Shown here in pieces: positions 46,477 through 54,913 of a stretch of DNA of 64,000 nt (positions are counted from its first letter, which is position 1; every line of letters starts with the position of its first letter). The position numbers and the translations under genes were made by a program. Source of the DNA: Opitutia bacterium (GTDB lineage Bacteria; Verrucomicrobiota; Verrucomicrobiia; Opitutales; Opitutaceae); assembly GCA_016187945.1 (NCBI GenBank), contig JACPIT010000005.1:1302001-1366000 (forward strand). The letters are read 5' to 3'. Below the pieces are notes generated by a model. That model was not told the origin of the DNA, ran no database searches, and was given only the letters and a program-made list of their open reading frames with translations.

Positions 46477-47693
46477 CGGGTCGTGAGAGCGGCGATGGGC
46501 GGAACCCGGGCGGCGTTGCGTGCCGGCAAGGCTCCGAATCCGAGGCCAACGATAAACGTCATTCCGAACGACGCCGCAATCGTCATCGTCGGCACGCCGA
46601 CGGTCCAGTTGGTCCAGAGCGCGAGCGCTGTCACCGCTGCTCCGGCCACGAGAGCGCCGAGCGCCCAGCCACCGAGAGCGAGCGCGGCGGCTTCGCCGAG
46701 GAACTGGATCAGGATGTCGCGCGGCTGGGCCCCGACCGCGAGCCGCAGGCCGATCTCGCTCGTGCGCTCGCGCACGGACAGCAGCATCAACGCAAGGATG
46801 CCGATGCCGCCCATCCCGAGCGCGAGCGAGGCGAGCCCGGTGGCGTAGCGACTCAGCGACGCGATCATCTCCTGCTGGAACGAGCGCGACTTCGCCGTGT
46901 TCTGGATCGCAAAATCGTCCGGCGTTTCGCCGGCCCCGCGCCGGTGGCGTGCTCGCAGCAGGTGGAGAATCCCGGACTCGGCTTCGTCCATGCGCTCCGG
47001 TTGCGTCACGCCGATGTAGATGTTCGTCAGCCCGGTGGCGTTGAAAACGCGGCGCAACGCTGTCGGCAGTGGCACGACGATTTGGTTGTCCTGATCGGCG
47101 CCGTCGGTGGTGGTGCCGCGCGCCGCGAACACGCCGATCACCTCGAAGGGGATGCCGCCGATCCGGACCGTCGCGCCGACGGGCGACCGGCCGGCGCTGA
47201 GTTCATCCGCCACGCGGGCCCCCAGCACCGCGACGCGCCTCGCCTGCCGCTCGTCGGAGGCATTGAAGAAACGGCCCCCGGCGAGGGCGAAGCTCCGCAC
47301 GGTCGGGAAGGCCGGAGTCGTGCCGCGGATCGTCGTGCGCATCACGGCGCCGGCGAACTTCACCCGCCCGGGTCGTTCGATCGCGGGCGCGACCGTCGCC
47401 ACCTGGTCCAGCCGCGCGATCGCGTCGGCGTCCTCCACGACCAGCGTCGACGCGAAACCGCGGATCTGCGGGCGGGCCGCGAGCCGTTTTACCGGCAGCG
47501 GTTTGACGAGAAGCAGATTCGTGCCCGTGCGCTCGATCGTCCGGCGCATCTCCTCCTGCGCGCCCGCGCCGAGGGCGCGGGAGACGATGACCGCAGCCGT
47601 GCCGACGGCGACGCCGGCGAGCGCGAGCAGCGCGCGCGTCCGATGCGCGAGCAGCGGTCGGAGCGACGACGACAAGCGGCGGCGCAGTTTCAC
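46473..47693 (-). CDS. MacB-like ABC permease (FtsX family), second copy
   Basis: A 406-residue permease: N-terminal helix (RALLALAGVAVGTAAVIVSR), large periplasmic MacB_PCD-type domain (VVEDADAIARLDQVATVAPA, FPTVRSFALAGGRFFNASDE), and three C-terminal helices with the FtsX box MLLSVRERTSEIGLRLAVGA and QFLGEAAALALGGWALG. GTG 47693 overlaps the stop of the first permease (GTGA), which fixes the start. With the first permease it probably forms a heterodimer. Confidence 0.9.
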   Translation of the reverse strand: MKLRRRLSSSLRPLLAHRTRALLALAGVAVGTAAVIVSRALGAGAQEEMRRTIERTGTNLLLVKPLPVKRLAARPQIRGFASTLVVEDADAIARLDQVATVAPAIERPGRVKFAGAVMRTTIRGTTPAFPTVRSFALAGGRFFNASDERQARRVAVLGARVADELSAGRSPVGATVRIGGIPFEVIGVFAARGTTTDGADQDNQIVVPLPTALRRVFNATGLTNIYIGVTQPERMDEAESGILHLLRARHRRGAGETPDDFAIQNTAKSRSFQQEMIASLSRYATGLASLALGMGGIGILALMLLSVRERTSEIGLRLAVGAQPRDILIQFLGEAAALALGGWALGALVAGAAVTALALWTNWTVGVPTMTIAASFGMTFIVGLGFGALPARNAARVPPIAALTTR

Positions 47694-48898
47694 CGCAGTG
47701 CTTCCACCGGGGGCAGTTTGGCGGCGCGCCGGGCCGGCAGCACTCCCGCCAGCAGGCCCGTGGCCACGGAGAGCGCGAACCCGAGCAGGATCGCGACCCA
47801 CGAAAACGTTCCGGTGAGTTCCAATCGGGCGGCGACCAGTTGGCTCGCGACCAGCCCGACGACGATGCCGACCAAGCCGCCTCCGACGACAGTGGCGGTG
47901 GTTTCGACGAGAAATTGCCGCGCGATGTCGCCCGGTTGGGCGCCGACGGCGCACCGCACGCCGATCTCGGCCGTGCGCGCGTTCACCGCGCCCAGCATCA
48001 GCGTCGCGGCGACCATGCCGCCGACCAGCAGGACGACGAGTGCAGCCAGCGGCACGTAGAGCGAGATGATCCGCTGCGCCTTGCGCATCATCTGCTGCAC
48101 CTCCACGGGCGTCAGCAGGTTGAAGTCGTCCGGCTGGCCCGTCGCGAGCGCGTGGCGGGTGCGCAGTTGCTGGCGGATTTCCCGCGTGACCTCGGCGAGG
48201 GGCGAGCCGTCCCGCAGATGCAGTTTGGCGAGTGCGATGCTGTCGACGTTCAGCGTGCGACGCATGAGCGTGGTGATCGGCAAGACGATCTCGTTGTCGC
48301 GGTCCATGCCATGCAGGTCCGTGCCGAATCGCTCCAGGACGCCGATGACCGTGAACGGCACCGACTCGATCTGGAGCTCGGCGCCGAGCGGATCCTGTTG
48401 GCCGAACAGATCGCGGGCGACGGTTTCGCCGATCACGGCGACGCGGTCGAGGCGCCGCACGGCGAGCGCGTCGAAAAAAGCCCCGCGCGCGACGCCGCGG
48501 CCCCACACGCGGACCGAACGCTCCGACTGCCCCAGCACGCGGACGGTCGCGCCGGCGTTACCGCGGCGCACGGACGCCGACAATGTTTGCTGCGGATCCC
48601 ACGTATCGATCTGCGGGAGCGCCTGGACGACGGCGTCGATGTCGTCGATCGTGAGGCGCGCGGCGTCCGGGCGCGGGCCCGACATTGCGAGATGTCCGCC
48701 CGCGCCGACAATGATCGCGTTGTCGCCGAAGATTTGGCGGACGGTCGTGAGCATTTTCTTTCGCGCGCCCTGGCCCACGGACAGCACGAACGTCAATGCT
48801 GCCACGCCCACGAAGCTGGTGAGCATGATGAAACCGGTGCGCAGCGGATAGCGCCGCAGCGCGCGAAGGCAATGGGGGATGAGTCTTGCGGCGGTCAT
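47690..48898 (-). CDS. MacB-like ABC permease (FtsX family), first copy
   Basis: A 402-residue permease of the same layout as its neighbour: N-terminal helix (GFIMLTSFVGVAALTFVLSV), periplasmic domain with AARLTIDDIDAVVQALPQID, FtsX box MLGAVNARTAEIGVRCAVGA, and C-terminal helices ending AGVLPARRAAKLPPVEALR. It is about 25-30 percent identical to the second copy. The ATG overlaps the ATPase stop (ATGA). Confidence 0.92.
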   Translation of the reverse strand: MTAARLIPHCLRALRRYPLRTGFIMLTSFVGVAALTFVLSVGQGARKKMLTTVRQIFGDNAIIVGAGGHLAMSGPRPDAARLTIDDIDAVVQALPQIDTWDPQQTLSASVRRGNAGATVRVLGQSERSVRVWGRGVARGAFFDALAVRRLDRVAVIGETVARDLFGQQDPLGAELQIESVPFTVIGVLERFGTDLHGMDRDNEIVLPITTLMRRTLNVDSIALAKLHLRDGSPLAEVTREIRQQLRTRHALATGQPDDFNLLTPVEVQQMMRKAQRIISLYVPLAALVVLLVGGMVAATLMLGAVNARTAEIGVRCAVGAQPGDIARQFLVETTATVVGGGLVGIVVGLVASQLVAARLELTGTFSWVAILLGFALSVATGLLAGVLPARRAAKLPPVEALR

Positions 48899-49599
48899 GA
48901 TTGCGTTTCCCGGACGGGGGTGGAGTTGTCCGAATTGTGGTCGGCGACGAGGCGGCCTGCCTCGAGGCGCACGATGCGATGAGCACGCGCCGCGGTCGCG
49001 GGATCGTGCGTGACGAGCACGATCGTGCGCCCCGCGCGGTTCAACGCGACGAAGAGGTCGAGGATTTCGCGGGCGGATTGCGGGTCGAGGTTGCCGGTGG
49101 GTTCGTCGGCGAGCAGCAATTCGGGTTCGTTGACCAGCGCGCGCGCGATGGCGACGCGTTGTTGCTGGCCGCCGGACAGCTCCGCGGGCGTGTGCTGCAT
49201 GCGGTCCGCCAGGCCGACGGACGCCAGAGCTCGTTGTCCGAGTCCGTCGATCTTGACGCGGTCGGAGTAGAGCAGCGGCAGCTCGACGTTTTCCAGGGCG
49301 CTGGTGCGTGGCAGCAGGTGAAACGCCTGAAAGACGAAGCCGACGTGCCGATTGCGAAATTGCGCCTGGCGGACGAGGTCGAGATCGGCGACGTCGCTGC
49401 CGTCGAAGCGATAGCGGCCGACGGTCGGGCGATCGAGGAGGCCGAGGATGTTCATCAACGTGGACTTCCCGGAGCCCGAGGCGCCGACGATGGCGATGAG
49501 TTCGCCGCGGGCGATGGTCAGCGAGAAATTTTGCAGCGCCTCGACCGTGTCGCCCGTCGGTCGGGTATAGGTTCTGCCAATCCGAGTCAGTTCAATCAT
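48895..49599 (-). CDS. MacB/LolD-type ABC transporter ATPase
   Basis: A 234-residue ATPase: Walker A GASGSGKST, Q-loop FVFQAFHLLP, signature LSGGQQQRVAIARAL, Walker B ELLLADEPTGNLD and H-loop VTHDP. LADEPTGNLD is the mark of the MacB/LolD/FtsE class. The ATG overlaps the stop of the HlyD-type adaptor gene (ATGA). It drives the two permeases downstream. Confidence 0.96.
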   Translation of the reverse strand: MIELTRIGRTYTRPTGDTVEALQNFSLTIARGELIAIVGASGSGKSTLMNILGLLDRPTVGRYRFDGSDVADLDLVRQAQFRNRHVGFVFQAFHLLPRTSALENVELPLLYSDRVKIDGLGQRALASVGLADRMQHTPAELSGGQQQRVAIARALVNEPELLLADEPTGNLDPQSAREILDLFVALNRAGRTIVLVTHDPATAARAHRIVRLEAGRLVADHNSDNSTPVRETQS

Positions 49600-50675
49600 G
49601 GTGGGTTTTCTCCTTGGAAATCGACGTCGCCGACGATCGCCTCGTCGCCTTCGTGGAGGCCGTCGGCGATTTCGCAGGCGGTGTCGTCGCGGCTGCCGGT
49701 GGCGATCCACTGGCGGGCGATTTTTTCGCCGCGGCGGACCCACACGAACGCGCGATCTCCCTCCTGGCGCACGGCGCGCAGGGGCAGGCTCAGCACGTGC
49801 TGGCGCTGCGCGATCGCGATCCGCACGGTCGTGGTCATGTCCGGACGGAGCGTGCGGTCGCGCGGCAGCTCGAAGCGAACGACGGTGATGTAGTTCACGA
49901 CGTTGTCGCGAATCTCGGCCTTCGGATAAATCGCGGTGACGCGGCCCTCGAATTCGCGGTCGGTGTAGGTGTCGACCGTGAACCGCGCGTTCTGGCCGAC
50001 TTGGAGGCGGCCGATGTCGGTTTCATCCACGTAAGCCCAGACTTCGAGGCGGGAGAGATCCACGAGCGTCACGAACGTCGGCGCGGCGAAGCTTGCGGCG
50101 ACGGTTTCGCCTTCCTGCGTGGCGACCGACGCGACCACGCCGTCGATCGGCGCGGTGATGCGCGAGTAGTCGAGCTGCGTTTCGGCGAAAACGAGATTGG
50201 CGCGTGCGACGGCGAGTTGCTGCTCGGCCACCGCCGCGCCGCGTTCGGCCAGCTCAAGGTCGTTCGCCGTCGTCACCGCCGCGGTGGCGAGCTCCCGTTG
50301 GCGATGCCGGTCCGCCTCGGCGTAGCGCAGTTCGGCTTCGCTGCGCCGCACGTCCGCCGCGGCCTGGTCGCGGCGCGCTGCGAGATCGCGGTCGTCCAGC
50401 TCCGCCAGCAGTTGACCGGCGACGACGCTGTCGCCGACCATCACGTGCAGACGCTTGACCACGCCCGACACGCGCGAGCCGACGCGGACCTCGGCCCCGA
50501 CGCGCGGTTTGACGATACCGGTGGCTTTGACGAAGGAGCCGATGTCGCGGCGCGTCACGAGCACTGTTTCCGCGCCGGTGGGCGTCGAATCGCCTCGATC
50601 CCGCGCGAAGCGCACGGCCGCCAGCGTGGCGATCGCGACAACGAGCACGAGCGTTCCCAGGAGGAATTTTTTCAT
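49596..50675 (-). CDS. MacA-like periplasmic adaptor (HlyD family)
   Basis: A 359-residue adaptor: N-terminal anchor (LLGTLVLVVAIATLAAV), lipoyl halves around VRVGSRVSGVVKRLHVMVGD and YSRITAPIDGVVASVATQEG, a short alpha-hairpin between (LAARRDQAAADVRRSEAELR, then DLELAERGAAVAEQQLAVAR) and the beta-barrel domain (WAYVDETDIGRLQVGQNARF). First gene of a six-gene operon. No TolC-type gene is in the window. Nothing decides between macrolide/peptide export and other cargo. Confidence 0.93.
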   Translation of the reverse strand: MKKFLLGTLVLVVAIATLAAVRFARDRGDSTPTGAETVLVTRRDIGSFVKATGIVKPRVGAEVRVGSRVSGVVKRLHVMVGDSVVAGQLLAELDDRDLAARRDQAAADVRRSEAELRYAEADRHRQRELATAAVTTANDLELAERGAAVAEQQLAVARANLVFAETQLDYSRITAPIDGVVASVATQEGETVAASFAAPTFVTLVDLSRLEVWAYVDETDIGRLQVGQNARFTVDTYTDREFEGRVTAIYPKAEIRDNVVNYITVVRFELPRDRTLRPDMTTTVRIAIAQRQHVLSLPLRAVRQEGDRAFVWVRRGEKIARQWIATGSRDDTACEIADGLHEGDEAIVGDVDFQGENPP

Positions 50676-50859
50676 CGACCGAACGGGAGGAGACGGAAGC
50701 GCGCTGCCGGGAACATGGGCGCAGTCTTGCAGAGCAACGTCTCGCGAATACGTCGCGCCTGTAACGAAATGTAACGGCCCGCGCCCGGTGGCGAAGATCC
50801 CGGCGGGTCGGGCGCGATTCTTGATGCAACGCGAGCGGAGGGCGGCGTAGTGTCCGCGC

Positions 50860-51720
50860 GTGAATCTGGCTTGCGTGCTTCTGACTTTGGCGGTGACGGC
50901 GTTGTGGCTGCCGGGTGTGTGGCTGGGGCGTCCGCTCTGGCAATGGCTCACGGCGGCGGCGTTCGTCGCGGCGTGGCTGACGGGAGCGATCGACGCGCAG
51001 GCGGCCTGCGTCGTGTATCTCTGGTTCTTGGCCGTGCATGTTTGGGTGATCGATCCCGGCGCTCCGGCGTGGCGGCGCGCGCTCGAGGCGGGCGCCGTGC
51101 TCGTCGCGGCGACGGCGTTGATGACGCACTGGATGCCGGGCTTCGCGAATCCGCGCCTGATCGGCGGGGTGCGGTTCACGCCGGACGCGGTGCCGTTTTC
51201 GCTCTACGTGAATTTCGACAAGACGCTGGTCGCGCTCGCGCTGCTCGGGCTGGCGCACGTGCGCGTCGCGTCGGGTCGCGAGTGGCGCGCGGTGCTGCCC
51301 GCAACGGCGTGGCGCGCGCTGGCGACGATCGCTGTCGTGCTGGGGGCGTCGTTCGCGTTCGGTTACGTGCGCTGGGCGCCGAAGCTGCCACCGGAAGCGC
51401 CGGTGTGGCTCGTGGTGAACCTGCTGTTCGTCTGCACGGCGGAGGAGGCGCTCTTCCGCGGGTTCGTGCAAGGCGGGTTGCGTCGTGCGTGGGCGCGGGT
51501 GCGGGGTGGGAATTGGCTCGCGCTCGCGGTGGCGGCGGCGCTTTTCGGTCTCGCGCACGCGGCGGGCGGCTGGCGCTACGTGGCGCTGGCGACGCTGGCA
51601 GGCGCGGGCTACGGATGGGTTTACGAGCGGACGCAGCGCGTGGAGGCGAGTGTGCTCACGCACTGGGCGTTGAACGCGCTGCACTTTTTCCTGTTCACGT
51701 ATCCCGCGCTGGCGCGGTGA
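50860..51720 (+). CDS. CPBP-family intramembrane metalloprotease
   Basis: A 286-residue membrane protein with about eight helices and all CPBP/Abi motifs: EEALFRGFVQ (EExxxR) near residue 190, FGLAHAAGG with the first His near residue 230, and LTHWALNALHFF with the last His/Asn near residue 273. The family includes CAAX-processing and bacteriocin-self-immunity proteases. Start GTG 50860 precedes the first helix; there is no good Shine-Dalgarno sequence. Confidence 0.9.
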   Translation: MNLACVLLTLAVTALWLPGVWLGRPLWQWLTAAAFVAAWLTGAIDAQAACVVYLWFLAVHVWVIDPGAPAWRRALEAGAVLVAATALMTHWMPGFANPRLIGGVRFTPDAVPFSLYVNFDKTLVALALLGLAHVRVASGREWRAVLPATAWRALATIAVVLGASFAFGYVRWAPKLPPEAPVWLVVNLLFVCTAEEALFRGFVQGGLRRAWARVRGGNWLALAVAAALFGLAHAAGGWRYVALATLAGAGYGWVYERTQRVEASVLTHWALNALHFFLFTYPALAR

Positions 51721-51735
51721 GCGGGCCGGAACCGC

Positions 51736-51885
51736 GTAACCTAATAGGTTACCGATGGCCGCGACTCCGGCCGGTTTTTCACTCTGCGCGTTGCGAGAAG
51801 TGTAACCTATTAGGTTACACTTCGAGTTGGGCGCTGAGGAGGTTCTCCTCTGAAGTGCGGCGGGAACCGTCACCTATTAGGTGAC
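51736..51885. repeat. Three perfect palindromes with ACCTAnTAGGT core
   Basis: GTAACCTA-A-TAGGTTAC at 51736-51752; a 27-base palindrome GAAGTGTAACCTA-T-TAGGTTACACTTC at 51797-51823 (arms of 13); GTCACCTA-T-TAGGTGAC at 51869-51885. The third codes the last four residues (SPNR) and stop of the PEP-CTERM gene. They differ from the GTAG palindromes in sequence and in having a single-base centre. Confidence 0.9.
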
Positions 51886-54791
51886 AAGGCGGCGGTTCGC
51901 GCGGATCGGCGGCGTCGGGCGACGAGGCCGAGGGCGGCGAGGCCGAAGAGCGCAGCGTAGGTGGCGGGCTCGGGGACGGCGGAGGCGGTGGCGACGAGTT
52001 GGAGCGTGGAGCCGGCGAGGGAGAGTTGATAGGTGTAGCCGCCGATGGTGGAGCCGAGGGTGAAATCGCTCGCGTCGAAGCTGCTCGTCGTCGCGCCCGA
52101 GAAATCGACGAGCGTGTAGCTGGCGGCGGTGAAGCCGCCGGAGTCGGAGAAATTGAGCGTGATCGTGCCGCTGGTCGGACCGGTGAGCGTGCCGCCGCTC
52201 ACGCGGATGAGATCGCTGGCGGTGCCGAGTTCGAAGTCGAGGATCGCACCGGCGTCGAATGTGACGCCGTCGGTGAACGTGAGCGTGCCGGGCGAGTTGC
52301 CGGGCGCGAGGATGCCGCCGGAGAGGAATTCGGTGGCGCCGCCGATCGTGCCGGAGCCGGCGAGCGTCGCGCCGCTGGCGACCGTGACGGCGGTGGCGGT
52401 GAGCGAGCCGTTCACGCGCAGCGTGCCGGCGTTGAGGGCGGTCGCGCCGGCGATGCTGTTGGTGCCCGAGAGAACCAGAATACCTTCGCCGCTCTTGGTG
52501 AGGTTCGGCGCGCTGAGGGCGTTGCCGATCGTGAGCGTGTCGCTCGCCTTGTCGGTGCGGATGACCAGGTCGGTTTCGGTGCCGAACCCGGCGTAGGTAA
52601 TACCGTTGCCGCCGCCGATCGTGGCCGCTCCGCCGGATTGGAGGAGGCCGTTGACCGCGAGCGTCTGGCCGCTGCCGAGGGTGAGGTTGTGGGAATCCAA
52701 GTTCAGCGTGGCGAGGGTTGCGGTGGTCTGCGCCGTGATCGCGCCGCTGAGCTTCACGTGGCTGGAAGCGTCGGGTGAGCCGCCGATGGTCGCTCCGCCG
52801 CTGGAGAGAATGCTATCGGCATCGACGCCGTAGTTGATGCCGCGCACGTAGCCGCCGCCATCGACGACGGCGTAGTCGTTTCCGCCAAAGAACAAGCCTG
52901 GGCTGCGAAAGCCTGCGATCCCACCAATCAGAATCTGATTGGTGCTGCCGTTCGTGCCGTCGGCGGCGACGAAATTGCCCGTCGCCCCCGTGGCGCGCGT
53001 GATGGTGGAAAATCCCAGCGTGCTGCTCAGGGCGTTGCCTTTGATGTTGGTCACTGTCCCGTCGCTGCCTTGGAAGGCGAGGGTGCCGAAGGTCTGGGTC
53101 TTGGCTGCGCTCCCGCTGGAGTGGGTGTTGTCGTAGCGAAACTCGCTTTGGCCGGAGAAAATCAAATCCGAGCCGCTCTTGATGCTGCCGGTGTTGCCGT
53201 CGAGGAGGAGCGTGCCGGACATCATCTCGGTGCCGCCCGCGTAGCCGGTGCGGCCCTCGAACACCACGGTGCCGCCGGGATTGCTGCTGCTGCCGATGGT
53301 GATGCGGGCGCCGGCGCCGTTGCTCACGTAACCGTAGCTGCCATCGCTATACTCCACGAGTCGTTGGGCGGTGCTGTCATCGTCGATCGTGCCTTGAAAC
53401 CGGATCGTATTGCCCGCGCCCGGAGCCAAAGTCGTCTTACTTCCGGTCATCACGAAGAGGTCGGAGCCCAAGGCCCCGATTTCCGTGTCTCCGTCCCAAT
53501 AGGAGAACGTTCCGGAATTGCCGCTGAAGGTGCTGGAGCCGGTGATCTTCAGCTCTGCCCCAAACATCACAAAAATCCCTCCGCCCAGGGAGGCTCCGAT
53601 CCCATCCCCAGCGTTCGCTCCCCATCCGGAGTTAAAAATCGATCCTACCGCCCCCGAACTACCGGCAACGCCGCCAAAGCCAGCGCCGCCGACGTTAATA
53701 AATCCACCGCCGCCGCCGCCCCCGAAGCCGCCGCCCCCGCCGCTATTTCCCGTGTCCGCCAGTGCGCCGCCGCCACCTCCGCCGAAGCCTCCGCCTGATG
53801 CGCCATAGGCTTCGAGGCCTGCACCGCCGCCTCCCACCAATCCTCCGCCTCCTCCGGCTGACCAATACTGCCCCAGACCCGAGCCAGGATTCCAAGCCGA
53901 ACCGTCGCCGCCTCCCATTTTCCCTTCACCGGCTACCAGTATGGCCGATGCGGTCGTGCTAGAGAAAACCAAGCTGAGTGAGCCGCCCGTGGCGCCTCCA
54001 TCATAAACGGACCCGGTGCTGCCGTCTCCCGCAGCAGACACCCCCGCAGTCCCTTTTCCGGGAATATAAGAAAGGCTCTGCTGCCCTCCTGCGCTGGTCC
54101 CCGTGATTCCCAGAGATCCACTGAACGACCCCGCAATGGCATTCCCCGCGCCGGTGGTCGGCACGCCGTTGGCGTCCACCTTCGTCAATCCGAGCACGAA
54201 ACTGGCATTGCCTCCGGGGATCCTGTAGGCCCCATCTCCGCCATAAGAAGAAAAACCTCCTTGGGTGGAGTTGCCGGTGAAGGAGACGTTGTTCAGCGTC
54301 ACCACTGCGCTGGTGGCAATGAAAAGGCCGCCGCCTAACCCGGCTCCGCCTCCACCGCTTCCCACGCCGCCGTTCGCAACTCGCCCTGCGATACCGTCGC
54401 CGCCTTTGCCAAAGCCGTTGGCGATCGTCAGGTCGCTCATCTTTACCGCGCCGGAGAAGATCACCACCGGCGTGAGCGTGTTACCGCCGCTGAGCGTGCC
54501 GCCGTGGCCGTTGATCGAGACGGTGTTGCCCGTGCCCGCATTGATGAAGGCGCCCGTGCCCGGCGTGACGGTGAGTCCCGAGTTGAAATCGACCGTATAG
54601 CTGTTGCCTGTGCTGCCGGTGACCGCCGAGTTGATGGTGGTCAACGCGCTCACGTAGTCGGAGCTGTTGCTCACCGTCTGCGCAGGCAGGACTCCCGCTC
54701 CGCTCGAGAGCACCGCGCCGGGAAGCAAGACGGTGCGGAGAAAAGCGGTGAGGTTCAGCGCGGCCAGGGCGGGAAAAGCGGACTTTTTCAT
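51870..54791 (-). CDS. PEP-CTERM protein with Gly-rich and autotransporter-type repeats
   Basis: A 973-residue surface or matrix protein. Signal peptide FPALAALNLTAFLRTVLLPG; parallel beta-helix type part; a very Gly-rich region (residues ~130-385, e.g. GGGGGFGGGGGGGFINVGG); PATR-type beta-strand repeats (LSGTNSIAGATALNAGTLRV); and the C-terminal sorting signal SAVPEPATYAALFGLAALGL followed by ARRRR and a 12-residue tail. PEP-CTERM proteins are cut by an exosortase (not in the window). The last ~190 residues are nearly the same as in the 1567-residue protein at 57913. The Gly-rich part has lower GC and different codon use. Divergent from the kinase at 54914, with a palindrome between. Confidence 0.88.
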   Translation of the reverse strand: MKKSAFPALAALNLTAFLRTVLLPGAVLSSGAGVLPAQTVSNSSDYVSALTTINSAVTGSTGNSYTVDFNSGLTVTPGTGAFINAGTGNTVSINGHGGTLSGGNTLTPVVIFSGAVKMSDLTIANGFGKGGDGIAGRVANGGVGSGGGGAGLGGGLFIATSAVVTLNNVSFTGNSTQGGFSSYGGDGAYRIPGGNASFVLGLTKVDANGVPTTGAGNAIAGSFSGSLGITGTSAGGQQSLSYIPGKGTAGVSAAGDGSTGSVYDGGATGGSLSLVFSSTTASAILVAGEGKMGGGDGSAWNPGSGLGQYWSAGGGGGLVGGGGAGLEAYGASGGGFGGGGGGALADTGNSGGGGGFGGGGGGGFINVGGAGFGGVAGSSGAVGSIFNSGWGANAGDGIGASLGGGIFVMFGAELKITGSSTFSGNSGTFSYWDGDTEIGALGSDLFVMTGSKTTLAPGAGNTIRFQGTIDDDSTAQRLVEYSDGSYGYVSNGAGARITIGSSSNPGGTVVFEGRTGYAGGTEMMSGTLLLDGNTGSIKSGSDLIFSGQSEFRYDNTHSSGSAAKTQTFGTLAFQGSDGTVTNIKGNALSSTLGFSTITRATGATGNFVAADGTNGSTNQILIGGIAGFRSPGLFFGGNDYAVVDGGGYVRGINYGVDADSILSSGGATIGGSPDASSHVKLSGAITAQTTATLATLNLDSHNLTLGSGQTLAVNGLLQSGGAATIGGGNGITYAGFGTETDLVIRTDKASDTLTIGNALSAPNLTKSGEGILVLSGTNSIAGATALNAGTLRVNGSLTATAVTVASGATLAGSGTIGGATEFLSGGILAPGNSPGTLTFTDGVTFDAGAILDFELGTASDLIRVSGGTLTGPTSGTITLNFSDSGGFTAASYTLVDFSGATTSSFDASDFTLGSTIGGYTYQLSLAGSTLQLVATASAVPEPATYAALFGLAALGLVARRRRSARTAALSPNR

Positions 54792-54836
54792 GCGTGGGAC
54801 GCCTATCTCGCCGGCTGGAAATGACGCTTCCACCGG

Positions 54837-54864
54837 CAAAACCTCGTAGGCCTACGAGGTTTTG
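54837..54864. promoter_or_regulatory. 28-bp perfect palindrome between PEP-CTERM gene and kinase gene
   Basis: CAAAACCTCGTAGG/CCTACGAGGTTTTG, 14-base arms with no spacer. It lies 45 bases upstream of the PEP-CTERM ATG (54791) and 49 bases upstream of the kinase ATG (54914). Position and symmetry fit an operator for a dimeric regulator, probably the LuxR-type regulator at 57037. A related palindrome is at 62657. Confidence 0.75.
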
Positions 54865-54913
54865 GTTCGGGGCGGGCTTGCGCTGGGAGCGGGCGTGGAC
54901 GGGAATGGCCCGA

